From: HIMB11 sp965657135
Lineage (GTDB): Bacteria > Pseudomonadota > Alphaproteobacteria > Rhodobacterales > Rhodobacteraceae
DNA: 64,000 bases
Reading direction: 5' to 3'
Assembly: GCA_965657135.1 (NCBI GenBank)
Contig: CBFHNF010000002.1
Span: forward strand, 99,117-163,116
A model generated the notes under the pieces. That model was not told the DNA's origin, ran no database searches, and was given only the letters and a program-made list of their open reading frames with translations. Below are positions 1 through 8,002 of this stretch, in pieces; the first letter of the stretch is position 1, and each line of letters starts with the position of its first letter. The translations under genes were made by a program, and so were the position numbers.

Positions 1-189
1 GCGATACGGGTGAGAGTATTGCATATTTACCTTGTTCTGGGGGGCCATCTTAATGGGATAATGTGCGTTGTCAGCTACCTTATTACATTTGAAATGTGCT
101 GATAACCAAACCATCCCAAATTTATGCTACCCTAAGACCGTTATCATCTTCGCGTGGCAATTTTTGAAAACTCCTTTAACGCACGCAGA

Positions 190-236
190 GTGCATCACTT
201 GCACAATGTCTACCTAAGGAGGCCAAAATGACCTGA
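190..236 (+). other. Hairpin, strong ribosome site and two-codon ORF (Met-Thr-stop)
   Basis: Bases 1-235 hold no gene that I can recognise. At 190-204 there is an inverted repeat (GTGCA, 5-base loop, TGCAC). A near-perfect Shine-Dalgarno AAGGAGG lies at 216-222, five bases before ATG ACC TGA (228-236). The reading frame is therefore only two codons long and runs straight into a terminator stem. This could be the remnant of a gene that lost its body, the leader of a small RNA, or a regulatory minimal ORF. No other ORF longer than about 13 codons is visible in 1-235 on the plus strand. Confidence 0.4.
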
Positions 237-268
237 AACGGAGTCATTACGCTCCGTTTTTTATTTTG
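236..268 (+). terminator. Rho-independent terminator, convergent with tupA
   Basis: The stem is AAACGGAG (236-243) pairing with CTCCGTTT (252-259) around an 8-base loop, followed by the T-rich run TTTTTTATTTT. The U-tract is on the plus strand, so it ends a transcript entering from the left. On the minus strand the same stem could help to end the tup operon, but no T-run follows it there. Confidence 0.75.
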
Positions 269-1058
269 CATTAAACATAAAAAGCGATTGTCCATCAATC
301 GTGTAGCTGTTGATTATTTCGGCGGCCCGCGCAGAAGTTAGCCACCGTTCTAATGCCATTGCTAGATCATGTTTCACATGGTTGTGTCGGTTTGGGTTTA
401 TCGGCAAATAGGCGTATTGATTAAATAAAGCAGGATCACCTTGAAAGAGAATGCGAAGTTCAGCTTTGTTTTGGAAATTCAACCAACTCGCACGATCTGA
501 CAAGATATAGGCGTCCATTCCCGCCGCGGTGTTCAGCGATGCGCCCATGCCGGATCCCACGGCTCGATACCAAGGCCCGAATTCATCGCTCGCAAGTCCG
601 GACGCCACCCAAAGAGCCTGTTCTTTTTTATGCGTTCCGCTGTCATCCCCACGGCTGACAAAACGTGATTGGGAAGTTGCAATTGCATTCAGTGCAGATG
701 AAACCGTTGTGGCCTCTTCTACACGAGCGGGGTCATTGTTGGGTCCGATTATCACGAAATCATTGTACATGATTTCACGTCGATGTGTTCCAAAACCATC
801 CGCAACAAAACTCTCTTCCGCCGCTTTGGAATGCACTAGGATTGCGTCCACATCGCCTGCTGCGCCCAAACGGATTGCCTGGCCAGTACCAACAATCAAC
901 AGCTGAACATCAAGCCCCAGGTCTAGCTTGATTGCGGGCAATAACTTGTCACTTAGGCCTGAATTATTAAACGATGTCGTCACGGCCATTCGCATCATAT
1001 CGGCATTGGATAGTGTGGCTGTAGAAATTATAAGCAGCATAAAAAGGAAACGGATCAT
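261..1058 (-). CDS. tupA: Tungstate ABC transporter, periplasmic binding protein TupA
   Basis: Periplasmic oxyanion-binding protein that presents tungstate to the TupBC permease. The N-terminus is a signal peptide (hydrophobic residues 4-16, likely cleavage after SNA at 17-19). The mature part starts with MAVTTSFNNSGL, which matches the TupA oxyanion loop (TTTSTxxSGL in the family), followed by VGTGQAIRLGAAGDVDA and the block around HSKAAEESFVADG, both typical of TupA/PBP-like_2 proteins and unlike molybdate-binding ModA. The 265 aa length is normal. Its start overlaps the tupC stop by 4 bases (ATGA), so it is the last gene of tupBCA. Tungstate rather than molybdate specificity is inferred from family resemblance. 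Confidence 0.85.
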   Translation of the reverse strand: MIRFLFMLLIISTATLSNADMMRMAVTTSFNNSGLSDKLLPAIKLDLGLDVQLLIVGTGQAIRLGAAGDVDAILVHSKAAEESFVADGFGTHRREIMYNDFVIIGPNNDPARVEEATTVSSALNAIATSQSRFVSRGDDSGTHKKEQALWVASGLASDEFGPWYRAVGSGMGASLNTAAGMDAYILSDRASWLNFQNKAELRILFQGDPALFNQYAYLPINPNRHNHVKHDLAMALERWLTSARAAEIINSYTIDGQSLFMFNAK

Positions 1059-1765
1059 ACGACGATATCTCCTGCAATAAATTTTTGGGCAGCCAGTGTC
1101 GGGGGCAGTTCAAAAAACGTGTTTGCAAGACTGTGCGCGTCGATTTGACCGTCTTTCAAAAATATGACGCGATCTGCCATGCGACGGGCTTGCCCTATAT
1201 TGTGCGTTGACATGATTATTGTGGTGCCTGTATTTTTGGCTTCTTTTAGCAGGGCCTCAATCTCAATTGTTGCCGTCCCATCCAGAGAGGCCGTGGGTTC
1301 ATCTAGAAACAAAAGCTCTGGGGATGTAATCAGCGCACGCGCAAGCGCGATTTTCTGTTTTTCACCACCTGATAAAAATGGGGCAGGACGTTCCGTATGT
1401 GAGCCTAGGCCGATTTTTGTCGCCCAAGTGCGGGCGTGATCCATTGCAGTTTGTTTGTCGTGACCTTCAATGAGGAGGGGATAGGCCAAATTTTCCAATA
1501 CGCTTCGGCGTAACATGATGGGTGATTGAAACACAAAGCTTTGAGCGGTCTTTTTCCCACGTGAGGGCGATGCAAATGTGACCTGTCCTGAGGATAGGCG
1601 GATAATGCCATGCAGGGCCTTAAGTAGGGTTGTTTTGCCCGCGCCATTTGGGCCCATCATAACCGTTGTGCCGCCCTTATTGATCGTAAGGTCAATGGGT
1701 CCGATAATCCTTTTTTGCCGCACCTTCACCGAAAGGCCGTTTGCAATCATTGGAAACATTACCAC
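1055..1765 (-). CDS. tupC: Tungstate ABC transporter, ATP-binding protein TupC
   Basis: Cytoplasmic ATPase that powers tungstate import. Walker A GPNGAGKTT is at residues 38-46, the ABC signature LSGGEKQ at 131-137 and Walker B LLFLDEP at 151-157, followed by an H-loop histidine in STHN. The 236 aa length is that of a single nucleotide-binding domain with no regulatory TOBE domain, unlike ModC. The first codons overlap the end of tupB by 7 bases and its stop overlaps tupA by 4 bases, so the three genes are translationally coupled. Confidence 0.85.
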   Translation of the reverse strand: MVMFPMIANGLSVKVRQKRIIGPIDLTINKGGTTVMMGPNGAGKTTLLKALHGIIRLSSGQVTFASPSRGKKTAQSFVFQSPIMLRRSVLENLAYPLLIEGHDKQTAMDHARTWATKIGLGSHTERPAPFLSGGEKQKIALARALITSPELLFLDEPTASLDGTATIEIEALLKEAKNTGTTIIMSTHNIGQARRMADRVIFLKDGQIDAHSLANTFFELPPTLAAQKFIAGDIVV

Positions 1766-2463
1766 CGTCCCTCTCGCTCAGTTTGACCCAACCAGTGGGT
1801 TGCGAAATTGACAGCTAAGGCCAAGGTGATCAAAACAAATCCCAACGCCAGCGCCAGCGCAAAATCACCTTTGGACGTCTCAAGTGAAATCGCCGTGGTT
1901 AAGACGCGGGTTGCATGATCAATATTGCCGCCCACAATCATAATGGCGCCAACTTCTCCAATGGCGCGGCCAAATCCCGCAAGCGACGCCGTCATTAGGG
2001 CGCGCCGTCCATCCCATAATAGGGTTTTTATGCGCTGCCATTTCGATGTGTTCAGTGAGATCAACAAATCATGATATTCTGACCATAATTCGCGCAGGGA
2101 TTGGTGGGCAATCGATGCAATCAGCGGGGTGATAATGATAACCTGCGCGATGACCATCGCATGTGTTGTGAATAACAACCCCAATACGCCGAAGGGCCCA
2201 GAACGTGATAACACAATGTAAACGATCAACCCCACTACAACAGGAGGCAACCCCATCAATGCGTTCAATATTGAAATGACCAAACGTCGAAAGCGGAACC
2301 GTTGCACTGCAAGTACCGCCGCAAGCGGAAGCGCGATCAAACAGGATATCGACAAAGCACTCAAAGTTACGCGCAACGAGCGAAGGGAAATTTCAACCAG
2401 ATCAGCGTCCAGCGTGAGCGTTAGCCAGACTGCCTGCTGAATGCCCAGCCACAATTCAGTCAT
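1759..2463 (-). CDS. tupB: Tungstate ABC transporter, permease TupB
   Basis: Inner-membrane permease of the tungstate importer, 234 aa, with about five hydrophobic segments. The C-terminal half carries the EAA-type loop (AGFGRAIGEVGAIMIVGGNI), the coupling motif of this permease family. It is the first gene of tupBCA. The gap of 69 bases to mrp upstream suggests either a separate promoter or read-through from mrp; no clear promoter was recognised. Confidence 0.85.
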   Translation of the reverse strand: MTELWLGIQQAVWLTLTLDADLVEISLRSLRVTLSALSISCLIALPLAAVLAVQRFRFRRLVISILNALMGLPPVVVGLIVYIVLSRSGPFGVLGLLFTTHAMVIAQVIIITPLIASIAHQSLRELWSEYHDLLISLNTSKWQRIKTLLWDGRRALMTASLAGFGRAIGEVGAIMIVGGNIDHATRVLTTAISLETSKGDFALALALGFVLITLALAVNFATHWLGQTEREGRW

Positions 2464-2532
2464 CGATACATCCGTATTTGAGTTGTCCGATCGCTAAATC
2501 ATTCCATTTCGCGGCACGGACACGATTATGCA

Positions 2533-3600
2533 TTATGTTTGACCTCGATCAATCAATTTGCGTGCCATTTCGCGGAACACTTGGGATTGTGGGTGCGACG
2601 GATGTGAAACCACAATCGGAGTGCCACTATCAGCGGCAAGTCGAATGTTCAAATCTAGCGGGACTTCAGCCAAAAGATCAACGCCCAGTTTTTCAGCTTC
2701 GGCGTGAACACCGCCATGTCCGAAAACATGTTCTTCATGCCCGCAATTTGAACAAATGTGCGTGGACATGTTTTCAATCATACCGTGTACCGGTACCTTT
2801 AGTTGTTGGAACATATCAATCCCTTTTCGCGCATCAATCAACGCGATATCTTGGGGTGTAGAAACCACAATAGCGCCATCCACTTCCGCTTTTTGGGCGA
2901 GAGTCATCTGCACATCCCCAGTACCTGGTGGCAGGTCGACAATCAGAACATCTAATGCCCCCCACTGCACCTGAAACATCATCTGTTGCAATGCGCCCAT
3001 CAGCATTGGGCCACGCCAAACGACCGCCTGTCCTTCGTTTGTCATCAGCCCAATCGACATCATGGTAACGCCATGATTTTGTAGCGGAATGATCAATTTT
3101 CCGTCTGGGCTGGAAGGGCGACCTGAGATGCCGAGCATACGCGGTTGTGAGGGGCCATAAACATCTGCATCCAGCAGTCCAACACGGCGTCCCTCAGCTG
3201 CAAGTGCGCAGGCTAAATTGGCGCTTACCGTTGATTTGCCAACCCCACCTTTCCCAGATGCAATAGCCAGAATGCGATCGACGCCTGGTACTTTCTGAGG
3301 GCCTTTTGGTTCAGCCTTTTTCTTTACGTTCAGATCGGGTGGAGCGCTTGGTGCTTTTTGGGCTGTCATTACGACAGAAACATCTGTTGCACCCATTTCC
3401 TTTAGCATTGCTTCTGTTTTGGTTTTCACAGGCATGTAGGTTTGTGCCTGCGATGGATCAATTTCCATCACAAAGCGCACGCTGTTTCCCTCAACATTCA
3501 GAGCCCGCATCACGCCTGATGAAACGATGTCTCGTCCTCTCTCGGGCGCAACATTTTTTAAGGCCTCTAAAATCTGCTCTTTTGTTAGGCTCAATTTCAT
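2533..3600 (-). CDS. mrp: Mrp/ApbC family iron-sulfur carrier ATPase
   Basis: Cytoplasmic P-loop ATPase that binds and transfers Fe-S clusters to target proteins. An N-terminal DUF59/MIP18-like domain (about 1-75) is joined by a Lys/Pro-rich linker (about 83-105) to the ATPase domain with the deviant Walker A GKGGVGKST (116-124). A cluster-ligating CSNC pair is at residues 283-286. The 355 aa length is normal for alphaproteobacteria. It lies 140 bases downstream of the nitrile hydratase operon on the same strand, but co-transcription is uncertain. Confidence 0.9.
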   Translation of the reverse strand: MKLSLTKEQILEALKNVAPERGRDIVSSGVMRALNVEGNSVRFVMEIDPSQAQTYMPVKTKTEAMLKEMGATDVSVVMTAQKAPSAPPDLNVKKKAEPKGPQKVPGVDRILAIASGKGGVGKSTVSANLACALAAEGRRVGLLDADVYGPSQPRMLGISGRPSSPDGKLIIPLQNHGVTMMSIGLMTNEGQAVVWRGPMLMGALQQMMFQVQWGALDVLIVDLPPGTGDVQMTLAQKAEVDGAIVVSTPQDIALIDARKGIDMFQQLKVPVHGMIENMSTHICSNCGHEEHVFGHGGVHAEAEKLGVDLLAEVPLDLNIRLAADSGTPIVVSHPSHPQSQVFREMARKLIDRGQT

Positions 3601-3740
3601 TTTCCCTATGCTTGATGATTCCGCTCACTTTATGAACCATTCCAACGGACGCAATGCCAATTTCGATCTAATGTTTATATTAGTCGTTATCGACGTGACG
3701 TAGGGCATCACTTTTCAAAAAAATACATGCGCGTAAAGTG

Positions 3741-4052
3741 TCAAAGTTTGACGGGTTCCCCATGTGGCGTTCGTAAATAAGCAGCGGCCCATTTTGATTT
3801 CAAGACGGCTAATTCCTGTGGTGGGGCGATTTCGCGTTCGTCCAAAAACGTTTCAAGTGTTTCGACCCATGCGTGAAAATAATCGGACCCCCCATTTAGA
3901 TCACGCGCTTGGCCATGATGCGCCAGCGTCGCGCCAAATCGGGATGCCCAATCGGGCCAGTGAAAAACGCCAGCTTCGTTCAGCGCAACAGTCAGTGCAA
4001 AGACCTGTGCGTGCCATGGCTCTTCGAAAATGGGTGTCGGCGCCTGATCCAT
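3741..4052 (-). CDS. Nitrile hydratase accessory protein
   Basis: Small protein (103 aa from the chosen start) resembling the N-terminal domain of the nitrile hydratase beta subunit. The block PIFEEPWHAQVFALTVALNEAGVFHWPDWA is shared with beta subunits; such proteins are the metallochaperone/activator partner of cobalt nitrile hydratases. I chose the ATG at 4052, which overlaps the beta-subunit stop as TAATG; an in-frame ATG at 4079 would add nine residues inside the beta gene. Last gene of the alpha-beta-accessory operon. Confidence 0.8.
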   Translation of the reverse strand: MDQAPTPIFEEPWHAQVFALTVALNEAGVFHWPDWASRFGATLAHHGQARDLNGGSDYFHAWVETLETFLDEREIAPPQELAVLKSKWAAAYLRTPHGEPVKL

Positions 4053-4723
4053 TATTGGGCCGTCAAGTAAGATTGCCATAAATCTAGCATCACTTCGTCA
4101 TTGGGGTTCTCCGCATTGTCCCATAAATCACGTGCATAAAAGCCCACGGAATAAAGTGGTTCTGGTGCCTCTCCCAAACGGTGGGCGTTACTATCTGGCA
4201 GGATATGCGCCCCATGATGTGCAACAATCCAACCTGATTTCCCGCGCGCATAGTTTGGTAATCGGGTGTGGCCCCCATCCACCAATGTATTCCCGACGGA
4301 TCGGGTTTTAATTTGATCGCCAACTTTGAAAATACTGCGCACCTGTGAAGGTCTATCCGCAGGCCCACCACTGGCTAAAATGCGGGCGACGTTTTCAGCC
4401 AACATTTTTCTGTCTATCAATTCAGAATTGGGTGTCGGGGTAAGAGTACGCAGCTCTTCTTTCGTTAGAACTCCGTTGTCCACCAACAAATCAGCTAAAC
4501 CCGCCAGCCATTTTTCATAATATCCAAAACGTGCGTAATCCTGAGGAGCGAGGCATTCTCTTGCATGTCGTGAAATGTCTAAATTCCATTTCCCTAATGC
4601 GCCAGCCGCCAGTGTCAGCGCCAAAGCGCGGCCATGCCAATCTACATCAAAGACGGCGTCAGGTTCTCTAGGGTTTATGTTCCCATCACCAAATCGACCG
4701 CCCATGTCGTGCACACGTGTCAT
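4052..4723 (-). CDS. nthB: Nitrile hydratase, beta subunit
   Basis: Structural subunit of nitrile hydratase, which hydrates nitriles to amides in the cytoplasm. The N-terminus MTRVHDMGGRFGDG is the classical beta start (the family begins MxGxHDxGG). The C-terminal SH3-like barrel contains the RVGD-type stretch FKVGDQIKTRS and ends with LYSVGFYARDLWG-like residues. 223 aa. The ATG at 4723 overlaps the alpha stop by 4 bases (ATGA), so a longer upstream frame inside alpha is not used. The pair forms a heterodimer/tetramer with the metal held by alpha. Confidence 0.9.
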   Translation of the reverse strand: MTRVHDMGGRFGDGNINPREPDAVFDVDWHGRALALTLAAGALGKWNLDISRHARECLAPQDYARFGYYEKWLAGLADLLVDNGVLTKEELRTLTPTPNSELIDRKMLAENVARILASGGPADRPSQVRSIFKVGDQIKTRSVGNTLVDGGHTRLPNYARGKSGWIVAHHGAHILPDSNAHRLGEAPEPLYSVGFYARDLWDNAENPNDEVMLDLWQSYLTAQ

Positions 4724-5328
4724 AGTGCGGCCTCGATCACTTTGGTTCCGATCATCGCATCGCGTGTCACGATTTGGCTGAGTTGATCTTCTGACCAGCC
4801 CTCTGTACCTTTCGGACGCTCTGGGATGACCAAATACCGAATTTCTGCAGTGCTGTCCCAAACGCGAATTGCTGTTTCAGGTGAAAGCTGTGTTCCAAAC
4901 TCTGCTAAAACGGCACGCGGTTCGCGCACGGCGCGCGCGCGATAAGCATCAGATTTATACCATCCCGGCGGTATGCCCAGCAACGGCCATGGATAACAGC
5001 TACATAACGTACAAACGATTAAATTATGTGTTGAAGAGGTGTTTTCCACCGCAACGATGTGTTCCCCTTGGCGTCCGTAGTACCCCATTTCACGGACTGC
5101 AGCAGTTGCATCGCCCAATAGTGCTGCGCGAAACTCTGCGTCCACCCAGGCTTTAGCGACAACTTTAGCGCCGTTTTGTGGGCCAATTTTATGTGCATAG
5201 GTTTCGATAATTTCTTCCAGCGCGGCAGGGTCAACCAACCCCTTGTCAACAAGAAGCGTTTCAAGCGCCTTTACCCGCAGTGCAGGGTCAGACGGCAATA
5301 AAGAATGAGAATGATCATCATGAGGCAT
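4720..5328 (-). CDS. nthA: Nitrile hydratase, alpha subunit (cobalt type)
   Basis: Metal-binding catalytic subunit. From the start chosen at 5328 (MPHDDHSHS) the protein is 202 aa and the metal site VCTLCSC gives Cys106, Cys109 and Cys111. Threonine in the second position (CTLCSC rather than CSLCSC) is the signature of cobalt-type enzymes. The second and third cysteines are expected to be oxidised to sulfinate and sulfenate. First gene of a three-gene operon, with no amidase next to it, so the amide product must be handled elsewhere. An ATG 36 bases further upstream is possible, but the MPHDDHSH start fits the family better. Confidence 0.92.
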   Translation of the reverse strand: MPHDDHSHSLLPSDPALRVKALETLLVDKGLVDPAALEEIIETYAHKIGPQNGAKVVAKAWVDAEFRAALLGDATAAVREMGYYGRQGEHIVAVENTSSTHNLIVCTLCSCYPWPLLGIPPGWYKSDAYRARAVREPRAVLAEFGTQLSPETAIRVWDSTAEIRYLVIPERPKGTEGWSEDQLSQIVTRDAMIGTKVIEAAL

Positions 5329-5375
5329 ACTTCTATTGAAACAAAGAATATTTGTTGTGTCCACTACAATTCGGT

Positions 5376-5397
5376 ATCAAAATTTTCTTGTTTTGAT
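5376..5397. promoter_or_regulatory. Inverted repeat between nitrile hydratase and the divergent gene
   Basis: Perfect 7-base arms ATCAAAA (5376-5382) and TTTTGAT (5391-5397) separated by 8 bases, in the 113-base divergent intergenic region 5329-5441. It may be an operator for one or both genes. No regulator gene is adjacent, so the cognate factor is unknown. AT-rich repeats of this size can occur by chance. Confidence 0.3.
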
Positions 5398-5441
5398 TAG
5401 GTTTATAACGAATGATGGTGATGGATTGGATAGAGGAGAAA

Positions 5442-6236
5442 ATGAAACAAGTGCATGATTTTCTCGCGGAATGCCAACTGTTGTCTTCTGTAATTGAACC
5501 CATCGGTGCGCGCGATTTTGAAATGGTGACCCAGTTCAAAGGCTGGACGATCGAAGATGTTTTAACTCATCTATATTTTTGGAATGTGCAGGCGGATCAT
5601 TCTATTTTCGCACCAGATTTGTTTGCGAAAACCCTGTCTGAAATATTACCAGCGATCCAATCCCATGGAATGCGGCCCGTTGAAAACGCGCGGATCTCCC
5701 CTCGCGGATTTCAGTTATATCAGGCATGGAATGATCACTTTCATGATTTTTGTTCTCGGTTGAATGGAATTGATCCAAAGTTGCGGGTGAAGTGGGCGGG
5801 TCCAGATATGTCCGTGCGCTCCTCGATAACGGCGCGACAGATGGAAACTTGGGCCCATGGACACGAGGTTTTTGATTGTTTGGGACAGCAGCGCCATGAG
5901 GGCGACCGGATTGAAAATATCGTCATCTTGGGGGTGAACACATTCGGGTGGTCACATAGTGTTCAAGGGCTGGATATACCCGAACAGTTACCACATTTGA
6001 AATTGACCTCGCCCTCTGGTGAAATCTGGGAATTTGGGAACCCCAGCGACCCTGAACGGATTGAAGGAACAGCAGTCGCCTTTGCTCAGGTGGTGACACA
6101 GACGCGCAGTGTGTTTGACACAGATTTGCAAATCACAGGGTCAGGGGCACAATTATGGATGGAAACGGCACAATGCTTCGCTGGCGGAAAAGAAGCCCCG
6201 CCGCGAAAAGGTGCGCGATTTGTGCAAGGCCATTGA
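5442..6236 (+). CDS. TIGR03084-family protein (DinB/maleylpyruvate isomerase-like)
   Basis: 264 aa protein of unknown function with the four-helix metal-binding fold of the mycothiol-dependent maleylpyruvate isomerase/DinB superfamily. The N-terminal block QFKGWTIEDVLTHLYFWN, with a candidate metal histidine in THL, and the later METWAHGHEVFD histidine pair are typical. I chose the ATG at 5442 because GAGGAG ends five bases before it; the upstream ATG at 5412 has no ribosome site. The specific reaction is not known. It is divergent from nitrile hydratase and convergent, with no gap, with the DUF3429 gene. Confidence 0.75.
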   Translation: MKQVHDFLAECQLLSSVIEPIGARDFEMVTQFKGWTIEDVLTHLYFWNVQADHSIFAPDLFAKTLSEILPAIQSHGMRPVENARISPRGFQLYQAWNDHFHDFCSRLNGIDPKLRVKWAGPDMSVRSSITARQMETWAHGHEVFDCLGQQRHEGDRIENIVILGVNTFGWSHSVQGLDIPEQLPHLKLTSPSGEIWEFGNPSDPERIEGTAVAFAQVVTQTRSVFDTDLQITGSGAQLWMETAQCFAGGKEAPPRKGARFVQGH

Positions 6237-6674
6237 TTAGGATGTAAAGAACGTTACCAACAGTGACAGGGTGACGATCCCGCTAAGCCACAGGCGCAAA
6301 TTCATCCACCAGTGTGGCGTTACACCTCTATTTGCGAAATAGCGATCCACGCACAATAATGTAGGAAACGCAATGATTAGGCATAGATGCACATGGTTTC
6401 GCGCAAATAACATCACGGCGAACATAAATAGCGCAGGCACAACCGCATAGATATAAGCGCTCGTGCTTTCCCCACCATTCAAGAGCGCGGCAAAATTCCA
6501 GTGTGTTCCAGACATATAGGCAAAAATCACGATACCGTAGGTAATTTGTAAATTTTCACCCATCAGGTGTTCAGGTAGGCGAAAGGGCACAAAATGACTA
6601 AGCAGGCCCCATAAAAACGGGAGCGTTCCTGCAAATCCAAATAGATATGGTTTGATTAGGCGCATTTCACCCAT
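6237..6674 (-). CDS. DUF3429 integral membrane protein
   Basis: 145 aa inner-membrane protein of unknown function with about five hydrophobic helices. The pattern LFGFAGTLPFLWGLL near the N-terminus and the segment YGIVIFAYMSGTHWNFAALL match DUF3429, a family frequent in proteobacteria. The ATG at 6674 (MGEMRLIKPY) is preferred over an upstream ATG that would add 22 polar, non-conserved residues. Confidence 0.7.
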   Translation of the reverse strand: MGEMRLIKPYLFGFAGTLPFLWGLLSHFVPFRLPEHLMGENLQITYGIVIFAYMSGTHWNFAALLNGGESTSAYIYAVVPALFMFAVMLFARNHVHLCLIIAFPTLLCVDRYFANRGVTPHWWMNLRLWLSGIVTLSLLVTFFTS

Positions 6675-6759
6675 GCATATTCCCCAATAGTTTGGTCGCT
6701 TTATGCTGATGTGAACTGGTGTGTTTGAGGGCAAAATCAATGTGTTTCAGCACAAAATA

Positions 6760-7395
6760 CTATTTTGTCATGACCAGCAGTCGGGCCTGATCCGCACTGT
6801 GTTCGTGATCCGCATCGGGTCCATAAATTGGCACGGTGCGTGTTTCAAAACGGGCATATTTATTGGCAAGCATCTCAAGCTCAATGGGAAATTTCAGAGC
6901 ATGCCAATGATAATTGTTTATGGAAATTACGATATGGCCACCACGTTTTGTGACACGCAATAGTTCTGCAAGGGCAGCTGGTCCAACATGCCCCAAGGTA
7001 AAAGTTCCTGAGCTTACAATCCCATCATAGGTGTTATCGACTACCGGCAAACCCTTGGTGACATCGGCACAAAACAAAGACGTATACATCCCTTTTTCAG
7101 CGGCCACATCCAGCATCTCTTGCGAAATATCAGTTGCATCAATGTGGTATTCTCCCAGCAGCCCAAGAACCTCTGCAAGAGCACCTGTACCCGCCCCTAT
7201 ATCCAGTACCTTTGGCCCTCCATTCACACTGTGATATGCTTCACCTACGTGCTGGTGCAGAATATAATCCATGCTTGTGCGATAGCCGGCATCATAGGTG
7301 TCTGCCCAAGCGGCATACAGCTTAATGTTATCCTCTGGTGTCTCTAGATCATAGGCGGCTTCTAGGTTTTCGATGCCCTTGAATGGTTGTCGCAT
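6760..7395 (-). CDS. Class I SAM-dependent methyltransferase
   Basis: 211 aa from ATG 7395. Motif I VLDIGAGTGAL, motif II-like IDATDISQEMLDVA and the post-motif GLPVVDNTYDGIVSSGTF define a Methyltransf_11/25-type Rossmann methyltransferase. The acceptor is unknown; the family includes Williams-Beuren syndrome protein-like (WBSCR27) enzymes, which the N-terminal LYAAWADTYD block resembles. It lies 11 bases after the LysE-family gene on the same strand, probably in one operon with it and the M20 hydrolase. Confidence 0.75.
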   Translation of the reverse strand: MRQPFKGIENLEAAYDLETPEDNIKLYAAWADTYDAGYRTSMDYILHQHVGEAYHSVNGGPKVLDIGAGTGALAEVLGLLGEYHIDATDISQEMLDVAAEKGMYTSLFCADVTKGLPVVDNTYDGIVSSGTFTLGHVGPAALAELLRVTKRGGHIVISINNYHWHALKFPIELEMLANKYARFETRTVPIYGPDADHEHSADQARLLVMTK

Positions 7396-7406
7396 ATCAG
7401 CCTTCC

Positions 7407-8000
7407 TTACACAAAAATCAATATTGCAGAGCTGGCCAGCACGCCTGCCATTGCCATCATAAACCCGCGCCAAATTAATGGCTGCCGTAAATATTTTGCG
7501 AATACATGGCCAGCGAAGGTCCAGAATAAACAAACAAAAAGGTTGATTACACAAAACCCCAAAGACAGGCGCAAGGCCTCGGCCCAAATGCTTAACCCAA
7601 TCGAAAACCCAGCTGTCGCGGCAAAGGCGACGGCCCAAATTTTTGGATTAACCACTTGAAATAAAACTGCCTGCAAAAAGGTAAAAGGACGATCACGATC
7701 GTGGGCCTTTGCCCGGGAGGCGGTAATCAATTTCCACGATAGCCAGAGGATCCACAAGGCCGAGATGAGTTTGATCGTAATTTCCAAAACTGGAAATGCA
7801 ATAAGGATCGATTGCACGCCAAGTACACTCGCCGCAGCGACAAGGCCAGTGCCGATTGGAACACCTAACAAATGGGGCAGGGTGGCCATAAACCCAAACC
7901 GCGCCCCCGAAGTTGTCAGCATGACAACATTCGGTCCAGGTGAAAAAAGGCCCGCAAAAATAAAAATAAACATTGGTAAGGATGCCGAGAGGATGGACAA
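7407..8000 (-). CDS. LysE/RhtB family amino-acid exporter
   Basis: 197 aa inner-membrane exporter with five to six hydrophobic segments. The N-terminal FSPGPNVVMLTTSGARFGF is the signature of the LysE/RhtB family (the usual form is PGPxxxxxxxxxxxxG). The substrate is not predictable; members export lysine, homoserine, threonine or leucine. It starts two bases after the M20 amidohydrolase stop, so hydrolysis of an N-acyl amino acid and export of the product could be linked, but that is inference. Confidence 0.8.
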   Translation of the reverse strand: MSILSASLPMFIFIFAGLFSPGPNVVMLTTSGARFGFMATLPHLLGVPIGTGLVAAASVLGVQSILIAFPVLEITIKLISALWILWLSWKLITASRAKAHDRDRPFTFLQAVLFQVVNPKIWAVAFAATAGFSIGLSIWAEALRLSLGFCVINLFVCLFWTFAGHVFAKYLRQPLIWRGFMMAMAGVLASSAILIFV

Positions 8001-8002
8001 AC

